Assembly (NCBI GenBank): GCA_036583965.1
Contig: JAZBQD010000019.1
Location: 20,897,085-20,961,084 of the forward strand
DNA length: 64,000 bases
Origin: Prunella strophiata
Taxonomy: Eukaryota > Chordata > Aves > Passeriformes > Prunellidae
Direction of reading: 5' to 3'
The position numbers and the translations under genes are program-made. Of the stretch, positions 12,471 to 23,732 are shown piece by piece. Numbering within the stretch: the first letter of the stretch is position 1; the number at the start of each line of letters is the position of its first letter. The notes under the pieces were generated by a model. That model was not told the DNA's origin, searched no databases, and was given only the letters and a program-made list of their open reading frames with translations.

Positions 12471-12966
12471 AAAATATTTTGACTGGATTTAGCCACATCC
12501 TTCCTGACCTTAATTCATACTGGATAAATCAATTTGTTAATTCAGCTGAGTTTAGGAATTTGAAACAGAACATAAATTATATTTTTCCAGTCCTACAAGA
12601 GATTGGTGTTCCTAACTGGCAAATGCGTTAACAACCATACTCTAAATCAGCACAGAAAATGCAAGACCTGAGTTCAAAGGTCACCCCCTTTTATTAGCAG
12701 TACTTTCATAATTGGAAACAAGAGAAGATTGTGTTCTGTTTTGTCTAGATTTCAAGGTAAGGAGTTAGTTACAGTGCCTTTTTTTTAAATTTTTTTTTAT
12801 ACCACATTTACTAATAGAGGGAGAAAATCTTCCTGACAAACTCCACTGTATTACCAAGAGCCTAGTTCAAGCCCTACTGAAATCAGCAAGTTATTCTGTT
12901 ACTTTCAACAGGCTTTAAAATGGGTTCTACATCCAAGATATTTTTTTTCCCCTCTGCAAATTCCTT

Positions 12967-12987
12967 AAAAAAAAAAAAAAAAAAAAA
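12967..12987. repeat. Poly(A) tract, 21 bp
   Basis: Uninterrupted A run just after a T/C-rich segment. Confidence 0.95.
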
Positions 12988-13538
12988 TTACTGTTCTGAC
13001 ACAAGTCCCATTTCAAAAGGTTATGGACTGTATGCAGAACTTTCAGTCAAGCCATCTGGACTTACTCATGTTAACAAGTTTTTTTGTTGAACTGAGGCCA
13101 ATTACTCCAGGCAAACCCACAAAATTAAGTGGCACTGCCTTAGACTAAGAATTTGATCTGTATTTTAGACAAATATCATTTGAGTGTTCAACCTGTATTC
13201 CAGACATAGCATAAAAGCAACAGAACAATAATTTTCTCTGTTTCCCTCTCTGAAATTTAAATGAAAATGTTAAAAAATGTTTTCTTTACAACATTTTTTA
13301 AAATAATTTAATTATCCTAATACAATTAGGAAATACATAGCCATAGTGGCTAATCAGACTCATGAGAAAAAAAACAACTTAAAGGAAGTGGTTTAACAAG
13401 TGGATTTGAAAATCTTTTAAGAAAACTTCAATAAAAAAAGATATAAATGCAGCTCAAGCCCAAATTAAAATAGGAAAATCATGCAGTAGTTAAATTGCCA
13501 TAATACATGTTGTTGCTCTTTACTCTTCTTCATTTGGC

Positions 13539-13564
13539 TTTTTTTTTTTTTTTTTTTTTTTTTT
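13539..13564. repeat. Poly(T) tract, 26 bp, downstream of AS4
   Basis: Read as poly(A) in the NRXN3 transcript about 270 nt after the AS4 donor. Confidence 0.95.
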
Positions 13565-13726
13565 AGAAATCATCTCCTGGATTTTTGCTTGTTTGTCATT
13601 ACTATTACAGCAAGCTTAGAATTTCGTCCCTTTAACTGCATTTTAATAGCAATGTATTATAGCATGATTTATCAACATATGGCAGGTGGAAGCTGACAAA
13701 AATTATAATGAAAATTAAAACAGTCA

Positions 13727-13830
13727 TTTATGCAGCAGGCGATTATCATTTAAGAAACATTTATTTGCAGGCTTTAAAAATGAGAGTTTAGAACCAAATG
13801 GGTTTAAAATGAAAGTTTTAATGACTGTTA
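13727..13830 (-). promoter_or_regulatory. UAAA cluster downstream of AS4 exon (likely STAR-protein splicing silencer)
   Basis: In transcript sense, the 104 nt after the AS4 donor hold seven UAAA motifs, in contexts such as AUUAAAAC, UUUUAAAC, UCUAAAC, UUUUUAAAG, AAUAAAU, CUUAAAU and CAUAAAU. SAM68, SLM1 and SLM2/T-STAR are known to bind paired UAAA/UUAA motifs downstream of neurexin AS4 exons and cause skipping. The spacing and density seen here fit that mechanism. Binding itself is inferred. Confidence 0.7.
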
Positions 13831-13831
13831 C

Positions 13832-13921
13832 CTTTTTCCTGCAGCCACTCCTCTACAGGCCGGTTATATTTGAAGGGGATTTTCTGTTTTACCATTTGGA
13901 ACCGTTCACTATCAGTGTTGC
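13832..13921 (-). CDS. NRXN3: NRXN3 alternative exon AS4 (splice site 4), 90 nt
   Basis: The exon is exactly 90 nt with phase-1 ends on both sides, so inclusion or skipping keeps the frame. It encodes the 30-residue SS4 insert, beginning [13 protein letters not shown] and ending VEEWLQEKG; Ser at the fifth residue is Asn in the mammalian sequence as remembered. The donor (AAAG then GTAACA) is reasonable. The acceptor (ACTTTAAAG) is poor, with a tract broken by A runs, as expected for a regulated cassette. In the protein the insert lies at the rim of LNS6 beside the calcium site. It is known to weaken LRRTM binding and permit cerebellin binding, and to modulate neuroligin affinity. Length, phase and residues match the family closely. 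Confidence 0.97.
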
Positions 13922-13985
13922 CTTTAAAGTTTAAAAAACAGCTTAAAAACAATCTGTAAAGTCAATGAAATAGTTAAAACATCCT
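13922..13985 (-). promoter_or_regulatory. Weak AS4 acceptor region with UUUAAA motifs and an upstream decoy AG
   Basis: The real acceptor reads CUGUUUUUUAAACUUUAAAG, with the pyrimidine tract interrupted by two AAA runs that overlap UAAA motifs. About 30 nt upstream is a better-looking acceptor, GACUUUACAG, which would extend the exon. Together these suggest a sub-optimal 3' splice site, open to occlusion by the same STAR proteins that bind downstream. Confidence 0.5.
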
Positions 13986-16570
13986 AGATTTTTTGTTTTT
14001 TTTATGACCTTATTTAGCTATAGATAAGTAAGTGTGCACGTGTATACATATATATATATATATTTGAAAAGAGAGAGATTTATCTTTAGTAGAGTGGAGA
14101 ATAGTTATACATCCAACTGCCTGAGGTTCTGGAAGGTCAAAGAAATTAAAGCCTACCAAAAAAAAGATAACTCAGATTCTCCTCAGAGTATTTGTTTATC
14201 CAAATTGGTTAGAAGGCATGTGCAATTTGTCTGCAATGTGAGACCTTGCATGAACTCAGTGCCATGAGTTAAAACATTTTGATCGGGCTCTGGATCTGAT
14301 TGCATATGGACATGGCACAATATGTCAGTCATGTAAACACACAGCAGTAATTTGAAAAACCTTCTTGCACTGGTAAAAGACATGTGTTAGGACTAGAAAC
14401 CCAGTAAACAGAAAATAAAAAGAAAGGAAGAAAATGTAAGAGAGAAATGCTAAAGTATCTAATAGAATTAGTTTAAAAAAAAAAATCCAAACACCTAAGA
14501 ATGGAAAGATAAACAGGAAAAAAGAGAAGCAACATTTGAAAAGAGGAAGAACTGTTAATTAAGGATACATGAAAACTTCTGTTCAGTTACCAAAGACTTG
14601 GGCATTTTGCCAGAATAAAACAAACGCTTAGAAACTAATTTAAATAAAAGCAGAAATAATTAGGTAAAATGTAAATTCCAGCAATTAGAGTTCCATTGTT
14701 CCATGTTGATGGATAATAGAATCATCCATTAAAGTGTGCTTTGGTGGAAAGCTCCTGTTACTTGCACAGCACACAGAGGAACAGGATTCACACAAAGCCT
14801 CTGTCCAAATTCCCTAGCTACTGAAAAATTGCACAGGTCAGATGGAACCTCTAGTAGAAAGGAGCAGCTCAGTTTGATGGTGCTAGGAATGACAGTGAAC
14901 AAGTGCCATCATTCTGCTTTTTCATTTTCTTCAGCTAGAGTCTCTTTCTGATTAATTCTAATTTTTGCTTCAAGCATTATTTTTACAAAAGTTCTTCAGT
15001 CAGACAGGCATAAGAGAAGTGCTTTTTTTACATGCAACATTATAATATTGAAGAAAAAGGATTAAGCCCACAACTTACTGAAGTAATGCTACCATAAGCA
15101 GAAGTTCAGTGGATCAGCTGTGCTCCAGTATGTGTTTTGAATAAATGGTGGTTGATGTCAGCAACTGCCCTGCACAATCTGCAGTATTGCCTTTAAAGCC
15201 CCACATATAAATATCCTAATGGGGCTTCATATTTATTTGACTTTCTGAAACAGATGCTGTAATATTTTTTTCAATGTAAAGAGACACCAATGAAAAAAAA
15301 GCACAATTAAAAACTAAATCATGTAAGTCCAGCCAGTCAAGAGCAGACACTGTCATACTGCAGGGACTATGACTGGTGACTGTCACGTGTTTGATCATCC
15401 TTACTGCATAGCTGTTGCTCAGAAATGCTGCCAGTCTGTGTGAGGTACCTGCTGACCACAGCTGGGCTCTCCAGCAGCACCTTGGAACTGCTGACTTTCT
15501 GCTGCATGTGAGAAGCTCTATAGCAACACACCAGATATAGTCCCACAAGGAATCATATGACCTGATCCTACGGAGTATTTGTAAAAATCATCATCCACAT
15601 CACTGTAAATTCAGCTGTAAGGAAAGCAGCAATTTGCATTTGGGTTAGTATCTCCAACTATAATGATGAACATTTAGGAGCCTTGCTGCTTATTTGGGGT
15701 TCATGGTAAAAAAAGAAGCAAAAGCATTTAAGAACAACTTTACTGGCCTGATTACTTACTACCTTCCTGAAAAGTCAGATGACTTTTAACCTTCCATATT
15801 ATATATTCATTGTGGGAAACTGCTGTTCCCCATTGTAGAAATAGCTAATTAAGCACCAGCTGACACACATTATTGCTCCAGTTTCTCTGTTGCACCTCAG
15901 ATCCCTGACATATACAGTTGGTTACTCAGATAAACTAGAAGGAAAAGATAAAATTGAAAACACTCTCTCAGTCAGTCCTGTCAAGTCATATTTAACAATA
16001 TACTGTGGTGACTTGGAGTCACTCACAGACATGAAGTTACCTTTAAGTACATTCCCAGCTCTCATAATTCATATCAGCACCACCAAAAAGTCAGTTCTAT
16101 GCTTCTATGAATACATATTCCTAAACAGAACATTTGAACCATATTCAATCCAGGAACCAAGAAAAAAACTGATAAAGAGAAGCTAAGTTAATATAAACAA
16201 CAAAAACGAAGAAAAAACTCTACCTAAAGCTAAAGAGACAATAATATTAAAAAATTATATTTGATCAGTTTAATAATAATAAACTGAAATGACAGCTTCC
16301 TTTCCTGCACGTTCTGCCATTCATTTAAGCCTAGGGGCAGCTTACAGCACAGGGAAGCAGACCCATTGATTTGGGGAGAACAGAAACAAAATTTAGTCAA
16401 GCTCACTACAAAAACAATTTCTTTTTTAAGATCAGTTAGCAAGACATTCAGCTTCAGCCTTTTCTCAACACACTAGTCCACCCACCAAAATAGATAAATC
16501 TCATAAATTCAAGTCATACAAATTCTGCATCTCCTTTAGGATTTTTTTTTGTTAGTTGCAGTGTGCCTAA

Positions 16571-16593
16571 TTTTTTTTTTTTTTTTTTTTTTT
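16571..16593. repeat. Poly(T) tract, 23 bp
   Basis: Uninterrupted T run; no associated element recognised. Confidence 0.95.
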
Positions 16594-19500
16594 GGTAGGG
16601 AAAGAGTACTAGCTTCTGAAAAATTCTCAGGAGGCATTTTAATGGCACTTAAAGACCTAAATTTCTCTCTCAACTCAGATTTGAACATTTACAAAGAGGC
16701 TGCTACTGCATCTATATTGGATGTGATAGAGATAGACACAGTTTTGATAGAAATGGGGGTTATTCCCCACTTTATAGAATACACTCTGAGCTAGGACTAC
16801 TGGTTACATAAATGCATTGATATTACAATGTTGATGGGCAGGCACATTTTCTATAGCCCCAAAGAAATTCTATAGCACTTTATACAAGCAACAAGAAACT
16901 CCACTGTCTTCATCCAGCACAGGTATGCACATACAAAAATAACCTTTTACTGGTGGCAATGAGATCTTTTTTCAGGATGAAGACAGTTCAGAGGAACACT
17001 AGAGTCAGCCAGGGGCTGACATGGGCTGCTTCTTCCTCTGTGTCAAAGGCTGACTGTAGAAAAGAAAAAAAATGTGGTGAATTGAAATTCCTCAGAAATA
17101 GGGTGTCTGACAAGAACAGGCCAACAAGACTGAGGTAAAAAAAAGGCAGTAGGACAATCAAAAAAGACATGATGATGAAAAATGGGTTTCTTTTAGCTCT
17201 AGACCTTCAAGAAAGCCAGAAATGTCAACTATTCCCCACCACATTTTTAAAAACTTTTTTTTTTTTAAATCAGGTTTAATTTAATTTTATTATGTTATTA
17301 TTATGCAGAAATATTCAGCAAGATTAAAATACATATAAAAATCATACCTTTAAAAGTGATGAAAAATTGAAGGGCATTAGAAAATTCAAATAGGTTTATA
17401 TTGCAACATTAGTATCTGATCTATTCTTTTTTTGTTTGTTTTTGAATTTTATTTCAGACATAACTAAGAATGATTTTTAAAAACATGTGCATGAGAATGT
17501 GGTCACTCATATACCCAATTACAACAGAGAGCTAAAGAACAACTTTTTCATTGTTAAGTGCTTAGAATAGCCATTAAATATAACCAATAGAACCACACAA
17601 TTATTAAATTAATACCCACTTGGAGTTGTGCTTTAAAAATAAACACAACATTTGATATGAGAGCTCAAAAAGGAAATATCATGGTTTGCAACACGAAGTA
17701 ACATAAGTTTGGCATGAAGAAAGCTTATTGAACCTCTGACAGCTGAGGCATGATATGATTAAAGGTGTTTCTTGTCCATCTTCATACACAGAAATTTTCA
17801 GTAACAATCCTTTGGTGACCTCAATGCAATTTCTTTCTATAGTTGAATGATTCACACATTCAAACAACCCTTTCATGTAACTAATACAGATTCTCTCTTT
17901 TTTTCCTTTTGAGTCCAGATTTGATTCCAGGATGTTCTTCAGAATAGAATACACAGGATATAGCGATTTAAATTTTCAGAAAATACTCCTAATTACAAAT
18001 CTTCTGCATTCAGAATCAATGTGGGTCTCAAAGGTTGCAGTATAAAGTTTTTAATAGCAAAATTGTGTTGATTAGTTTTGCTACTTGTGATTTACTAAAT
18101 ATTTTCCTTCCATAGTTTCTAGCTGCTTAAGTGATTCCAGTACCAATAGGAAAGGCTCATTTTAAATGTTTCCTCTTTTTTCCTTCATCCACATAATAAA
18201 TTCCTGTATATCAATGCGACTTAGATCTGCTCAAAACTTAGCTTCTTCTGAAGAACTGTGCCTCATAAACATATTATTTGCCTATTTTTACTCCTTTTTT
18301 ATGTAAAAATTCTAAAGCCAACTGTGAAGACTAGAATTAAAAGAAGTCTTTTGTTCCACTTAGGACTTATATGCACAATTAATAGAAATTCTGCTGCATG
18401 TCCAAAGTTTTTCAACGAACTGATAAGCAATCAGGCTTTTACAACCTCAAGGATGTTAATGGTAACATCTTGAAATCTTCTAGATTCTTGAATCTTGGTT
18501 AGCCTGAATATTCTAAATATTTCAAATACCATGGACACTGCTAAGGACCAAATACTTTGGAAAGGAATATGGCAGAAGTGCTCTATGGTTTTGGGGTTTT
18601 TTTGGATTGTCCCTATTTTTCCAAAGGAAATGTGGAATTCAGTCATAAAAATAAGAGCTTACTGGTTAAATATGATCAGTTACTGGCATTTTGTCTTTTT
18701 AACTGAAGCCCTCAGTATCCCTGCTCTGCAGACTATACTGATAAATAGATCAGATTCACTTTGAACTTTAGCTTTTGATAATCTTCAATTTAGACCAAAC
18801 TAAAATGGGAAAAAAAAAATCAAAATAATTTGCTTGTGCCAATCACTACTGGCAGTTCTCACAGGAAATTCTTTTTATGCAGTGCAAGAATCCAAGGGAG
18901 ACAGTTTAAATCTGCTCATGGACAAAGCAGAATTTTCTTCCAAAACCCTTCAGTGCTGGAAGATGTTATTCTTTTCTGCTGATGGCTCCTTTGTGAAAAC
19001 AAACAACCTTTAATGCATTAAGCTTATTTCTAAACCAAAATGGAATCTTAAGCCAAAGAAAGTACAAGAACAATTGAAGCTCTGAAAAATCTTGCTTTTT
19101 GGCCTTGCTTCTTACCAATCATAATGATTTACTACCTTTTAGGGGTGAAATAGAAAAAGTGAAAGGTTCCAGCAAATTGCACTGGGCAGAAAGAAAGTAC
19201 TTGCTTTTAGGTGGAATATTAATCCATCCTGATGTGTTGTCAAATCTGTGAAGACACTGAAAAGAATACCATAAGAAAACACTTATCTGATCTAAATTAC
19301 TCTCAAAAGCTGTTCCATGAAGAAGAATTTTCTTCATTGCTTCTAAGTCTCTAAAATGAATGAGACATTTTATCTAATGAGCAGTTATTAAGTGAAAGAT
19401 GTCACAGTGATACTAATGATTTAAAGAAACATCTTGAGATCAGTGTTCAAGCTTTGAAATGTTTCCACCATTTTCCCCTTATTGTAGATGGAATTTCAGT

Positions 19501-22500
19501 AGGAAAAGGGCTTGTTAATACCTAGTGTTTGATAGCTCAGTTCACCCAGCAGCCCATAATGCCAGCTCCCTTTGAGTTTTTATGGATGCCCATAATCTCA
19601 CTAAGATTTACACACGCTTAATTGACATCATCATGAGAGAGAAGCAGCCTGCTACAGCATGAAAAATGTTTATTTGAGGGCTAAATGCTCTAGTAACATA
19701 AATTGATTCAGTTCAATTCAACCCCAAGACTCTCCTAGGGCTGATGCTGTGTGCCCTGGAAAAGGAGACTTGCATGCATCATGAGGAAGCCACCATTTCC
19801 CCTCTGATACAGGGAACAAAGGTTTCCAAAGTGTGCTTGTGATTGGCACAGACTGAGCCTCTTTAACCACTTCTGTTTTCAGGCAGCTGCACTTAAAAAC
19901 TTACAAGATACTGAATTGCGCAATTTTCACATTTCCTTAAGTACATATTTTGTTTTAAATACTACAAAGTACAACCACTATTTGTTCATAGCTTGTATAA
20001 AGTTAGATAACTGACACAACTCTATTAGTAAAGGATTGGAATCTATTTTTAAGACTAGACCTTCCTCCATACATCAGAAAGAAATAACAACATTTACAAT
20101 CAAGTATTAGCATCAGGTCTGTTTATGTATAGATGTTTATTTTGTTGTGTTACTGTAAGACCATATTGTGGTTTATGTTATATAACATAGGGAATGGTTG
20201 CACTAAAATCCAAACATGTAAAAAATCTCTACTTACACTGGCTTTAGAAAACACTTGAAAAATTTCCAAACCTGAAACCACAGATGTGGCTTATACAAAA
20301 ATGAAACACGATGGCCATGCTAAACAAAATAATTATAAAGCAGATGATCTGGAATCTTTCTAACTATCACAAGCTGTCCCTCTAAAAATTCTTGTAAAGC
20401 TTCAGTTTTGCCTTGTATAAATGGAGAGCTATAGAAAATTAATTCAAATTTGGCATTTCATTTCATTTGAATGAATTTAAAAGTAGACAAGTCTTAACAT
20501 TGCTTAGCTTTGCTTCAGTTCTTGGATATTATCTTTTCCCCCTGCCTTCACTGTTCAATAAAGTTGCATCTTTGGGTACTGAATTCTCATTTTATTTTTT
20601 GTCCTCATTTTCCCCTTAGTCCTGGATGCCCTTGACTTTATCTTCAATTCCCTCTGATCACATTGTTTGCTGGGAGCAACACCTTTCATTCTGTTCATCT
20701 CACTATGGACTGGAGTTAAAAGCTGACCTTCACACTGCAACCCTCCTCAGCTCACTGCCCTCATGGCAAGAGACAACAAGGTCTTGGTGATGTAAGTACT
20801 AAAAATATGAGAGAGAATTAGCAAGCAAGACTCCAACAGCAAAAAAAATTATTCAAGGCAATTGGAGCTGTTCCTATGTCTCTAGTGCCTTGATCAAAAT
20901 CTTTACAATGCCACCACTCCCTATTTTATCTGATCTTTTTTGGCTTAATACTTGGCATTCTAATTTAAAGTAAAGCACCATTCAGGCCAAAATCATTGGG
21001 AAAATCAGAAGCAAACCAAGAGATAGGAGTTTAAATGTCTGTGCAGGAGGTATAGCTAATGTGGACCACAGTGACACTAATAAGACTAAGAAAGACTTGA
21101 AGAAGTCATCTAATTCAGTGCTCTGCCCCAGGAGAAGATCAGAAACATTTCAACCTCCCTTAGATTACTCTTTCAATCCTGTTTTGGATGACTGAGAAAA
21201 TAAGTGCCTTACTCTCAACAATCTAACACAGAAGCGCAATAGGAGCAAAATGAAAGAAAACTCAGACTAACAAAGGTGGAAGAAGGTTAATCAAACCTTT
21301 TCAAGCATTCAGAAGAAAAAAAATATTGTCATAAATGTGACTCAAGTCCTATTTTATATGTGCACATTATGTTGAATCACCTCAGCCCTGCAGAACTTGA
21401 GGCCATGGGCATGAAATAAAAGCAGTCTGCTTTAGTTCTCACTTGAGCTATGCTGGAAAACTGAACTAGTGTACAGTACAGAGAAAGCAGTTACCAATTC
21501 AACCTCTGTAAAAATATGAAACAATTTGGGTGCCTACATTACTAGATGTTTGAAATGTTTTGTAAGGAATGTGTAAATTACTGTGTTTTTTCACTGACCA
21601 GACCCAAATTGAGCCCCATGTCAGGCAACCAGGGCTGAAGTGTCTACTAAAGAAAAACTGAAACTACATATTGATCTTTCCATTTTAAGCAAGGAAAAAA
21701 AAAAAATCATTTTGCAGGAAGAAATCAGAGATTGGAATAAAATCCACTGCTATTGTCCCCACATCCCACTTTGATACCCCTGTGAAAGGTCAGGATGTGA
21801 TTTATGTTGCCCAGTGGGAAGCAAGCAGCAATAATCAAATACCAAAAGCACTTTATTTGTATTTACACTTTAAATTCTATTAACTCTCATTTATCTAGAG
21901 GTTGTTTATCTGTTTTGTGCATTAGGCAAAGTCAGGACATAGAAACACTAATCCAATTTACATATTTGGGGTTAGGCATTGGAGCTACATGAGTGTAGCT
22001 ATTTTGCTTCCAGGAGCAATGTGAGACTGAAAACAGCTCAGTTGCTTTAGGAGGGTGCATGACCTAAGGTAAGAAAACTTTTATACCTGCTTCTTGAAGG
22101 GTCAGTGGCTTGCTACCACAACCCTGCAAACAAGAGCAGCTCAGTTCCAGCAGACCTTCTGCAGTCTCTGCCCTGGTGCTGGTAGCTGGATTGGCTCCAT
22201 TAGAAAGCTTCAGATGTTTCTGAATCTCATCTCCCTGTGCACATATTATTAGGGAGATAATATGGGGAGTTAAATGCACAAATAGAGAGAGCATGTGCAG
22301 TCCTTTCCCATTAATACAGTGCTACTGTAGGGAAGCTGCTCAGTCAGTAACAATAATGAGAGTAAAATCTGTAAGGCCCTTGGTCAAATGTCACTGATGA
22401 GGACTGGAAAGCCAACCAGTTACAAATAACCAAATGGCAAAAACTCTATGGAAGTGGCAAGCTCTCTAGAGTTAGTGCCAGGAAATAATTAAAAGCATGT

Positions 22501-22931
22501 AAGAAACTGATGAAAGAAGAAATATATTAAGAAGCACTTCCTATCAAGATTGCATATTAGACGGTGCTACAGTATCCTCAGGGAAATTCTTGAATTATTT
22601 AAAATTTTACTTGAAAAAGCAGTGGGGGATATCAGTTTATTGCAGAATGGAATAAATGAGAGCAAACAGGTCTTTCCCATTTCTAATTGCTACAAATCAT
22701 GAAATCAATTCTTCTGTTTGCATCAGTTTAGAAAAAGGAAAAGACAATTCTAGGATTCTGTAGCAACCCAATCAGTCTTCTCAAAGACAGATGCTATTCA
22801 CAAAGTTGTGCCATGACCAAGAGCACCAGGTACTCAGTAAGTAGCAAAGATGTAAATTCATTGACCCAGAAAGACTTCCAGTGAATTGTAGAATATTTTC
22901 TATTTAAGTCACTAAAGATAAGGGAAATTGG

Positions 22932-23060
22932 AGCTTTATCCTCAGTTTACTGATGGGAAAAAACTGAGCTTCAGAGTGGTAAAAGCATTACCCAAGATCA
23001 CAGAGAAAGGCATCTCTAAACACAAGGCTGGGATTCATGAACTTCTGACTCCTAGTTCTA
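22932..23060 (+). mobile_element. MIR-like CORE-SINE relic
   Basis: The pattern TTATCCTCAGTTTACTGATG, then AAACTGAGCTTCAGAGTGG, TTACCCAAGATCACAGAGAA and GGCTGGGATTCATGAACTTC follows the MIR core and 3' region (remembered as TTTTACAGATGAGGAAACTG, GCCCAAGGTCACACAGCTAG, GGGATTCGAACCC). MIR is an ancient amniote SINE and is highly diverged in birds. The order of four landmarks supports the call; no tRNA-like head was recognised. Confidence 0.65.
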
Positions 23061-23630
23061 TGACTGGCCCCTTTCATTTCTGACCACCCTTTCACACAGT
23101 TGTTCTACTTCAGATTGTAGCATTGGATTTTAATGACTTCATGCTTTCCAGTGCCTTTAGCAAGCAGGGAGAAGGCTGATGTGGATGCATAAACCCCTTC
23201 TGTCACTGCATGTCAGCATGTCAACCTGGGATTACAGCTGGCACTGTTTTTTCTGCAGGCAATGTGATCAGAAAAGCACAAAGTTGTTCAAGCCTGTGAT
23301 CCCTCAGGACAGATGTTTGTTTGCTCATTCTTACTGTGCACACATGTGTGTTTATGAGAGAGAGACAGGGACAGAAGGAGAGTTAGGGAGAGAAAGAGAA
23401 GAAATAAAACATAAAAACACTGTTTGACCAGGAGAACTGAAATAGAACTAACCCAGGAGAGAAACGTAAATATATTAATGTCTGGGAACTCACTGCACTG
23501 TGCTGTGCAGCAAGATTCTATTTAGCCTGAATATCCATCTAAGAAATATTTCTCCATCCTTCTCTGCACTACATGATACAGTTACTTTTGATGTACCATC
23601 AAATGGCTGAAGCAATAGCAATTGGTTGGA

Positions 23631-23732
23631 TGGGGCTTTGTGTTCTAGTGGAAGGTGTCCCCACCCATGGCAGGGGGTGTGGAACTAGATGATCCTAAAG
23701 GTCCCTTCCAACCCAAGTCCTTCTATGGTTCT
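23631..23732 (+). mobile_element. CR1 LINE, short 3' tail
   Basis: About 100 bp match the extreme 3' end of avian CR1: TTCTAGTGGAAGGTGTCCCC, then GGAACTAGATGATCCTAAAG and GGTCCCTTCCAACCCAAG, ending near TTCTATGGTTCT. It is strongly 5' truncated and is antisense to NRXN3. The 3' end is well preserved, suggesting a moderately young copy. Confidence 0.93.

Larger units (their letters stand above)
7543..13831 (-). other. NRXN3: NRXN3 intron between AS4 exon and stalk exon
   Basis: A 6.3-kb intron flanked by phase-1 junctions. It contains the candidate 57-nt cassette, the UAAA cluster next to the AS4 donor, several homopolymer runs and two ancient repeat relics. Nothing else in it resembles a gene. 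Confidence 0.9.
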
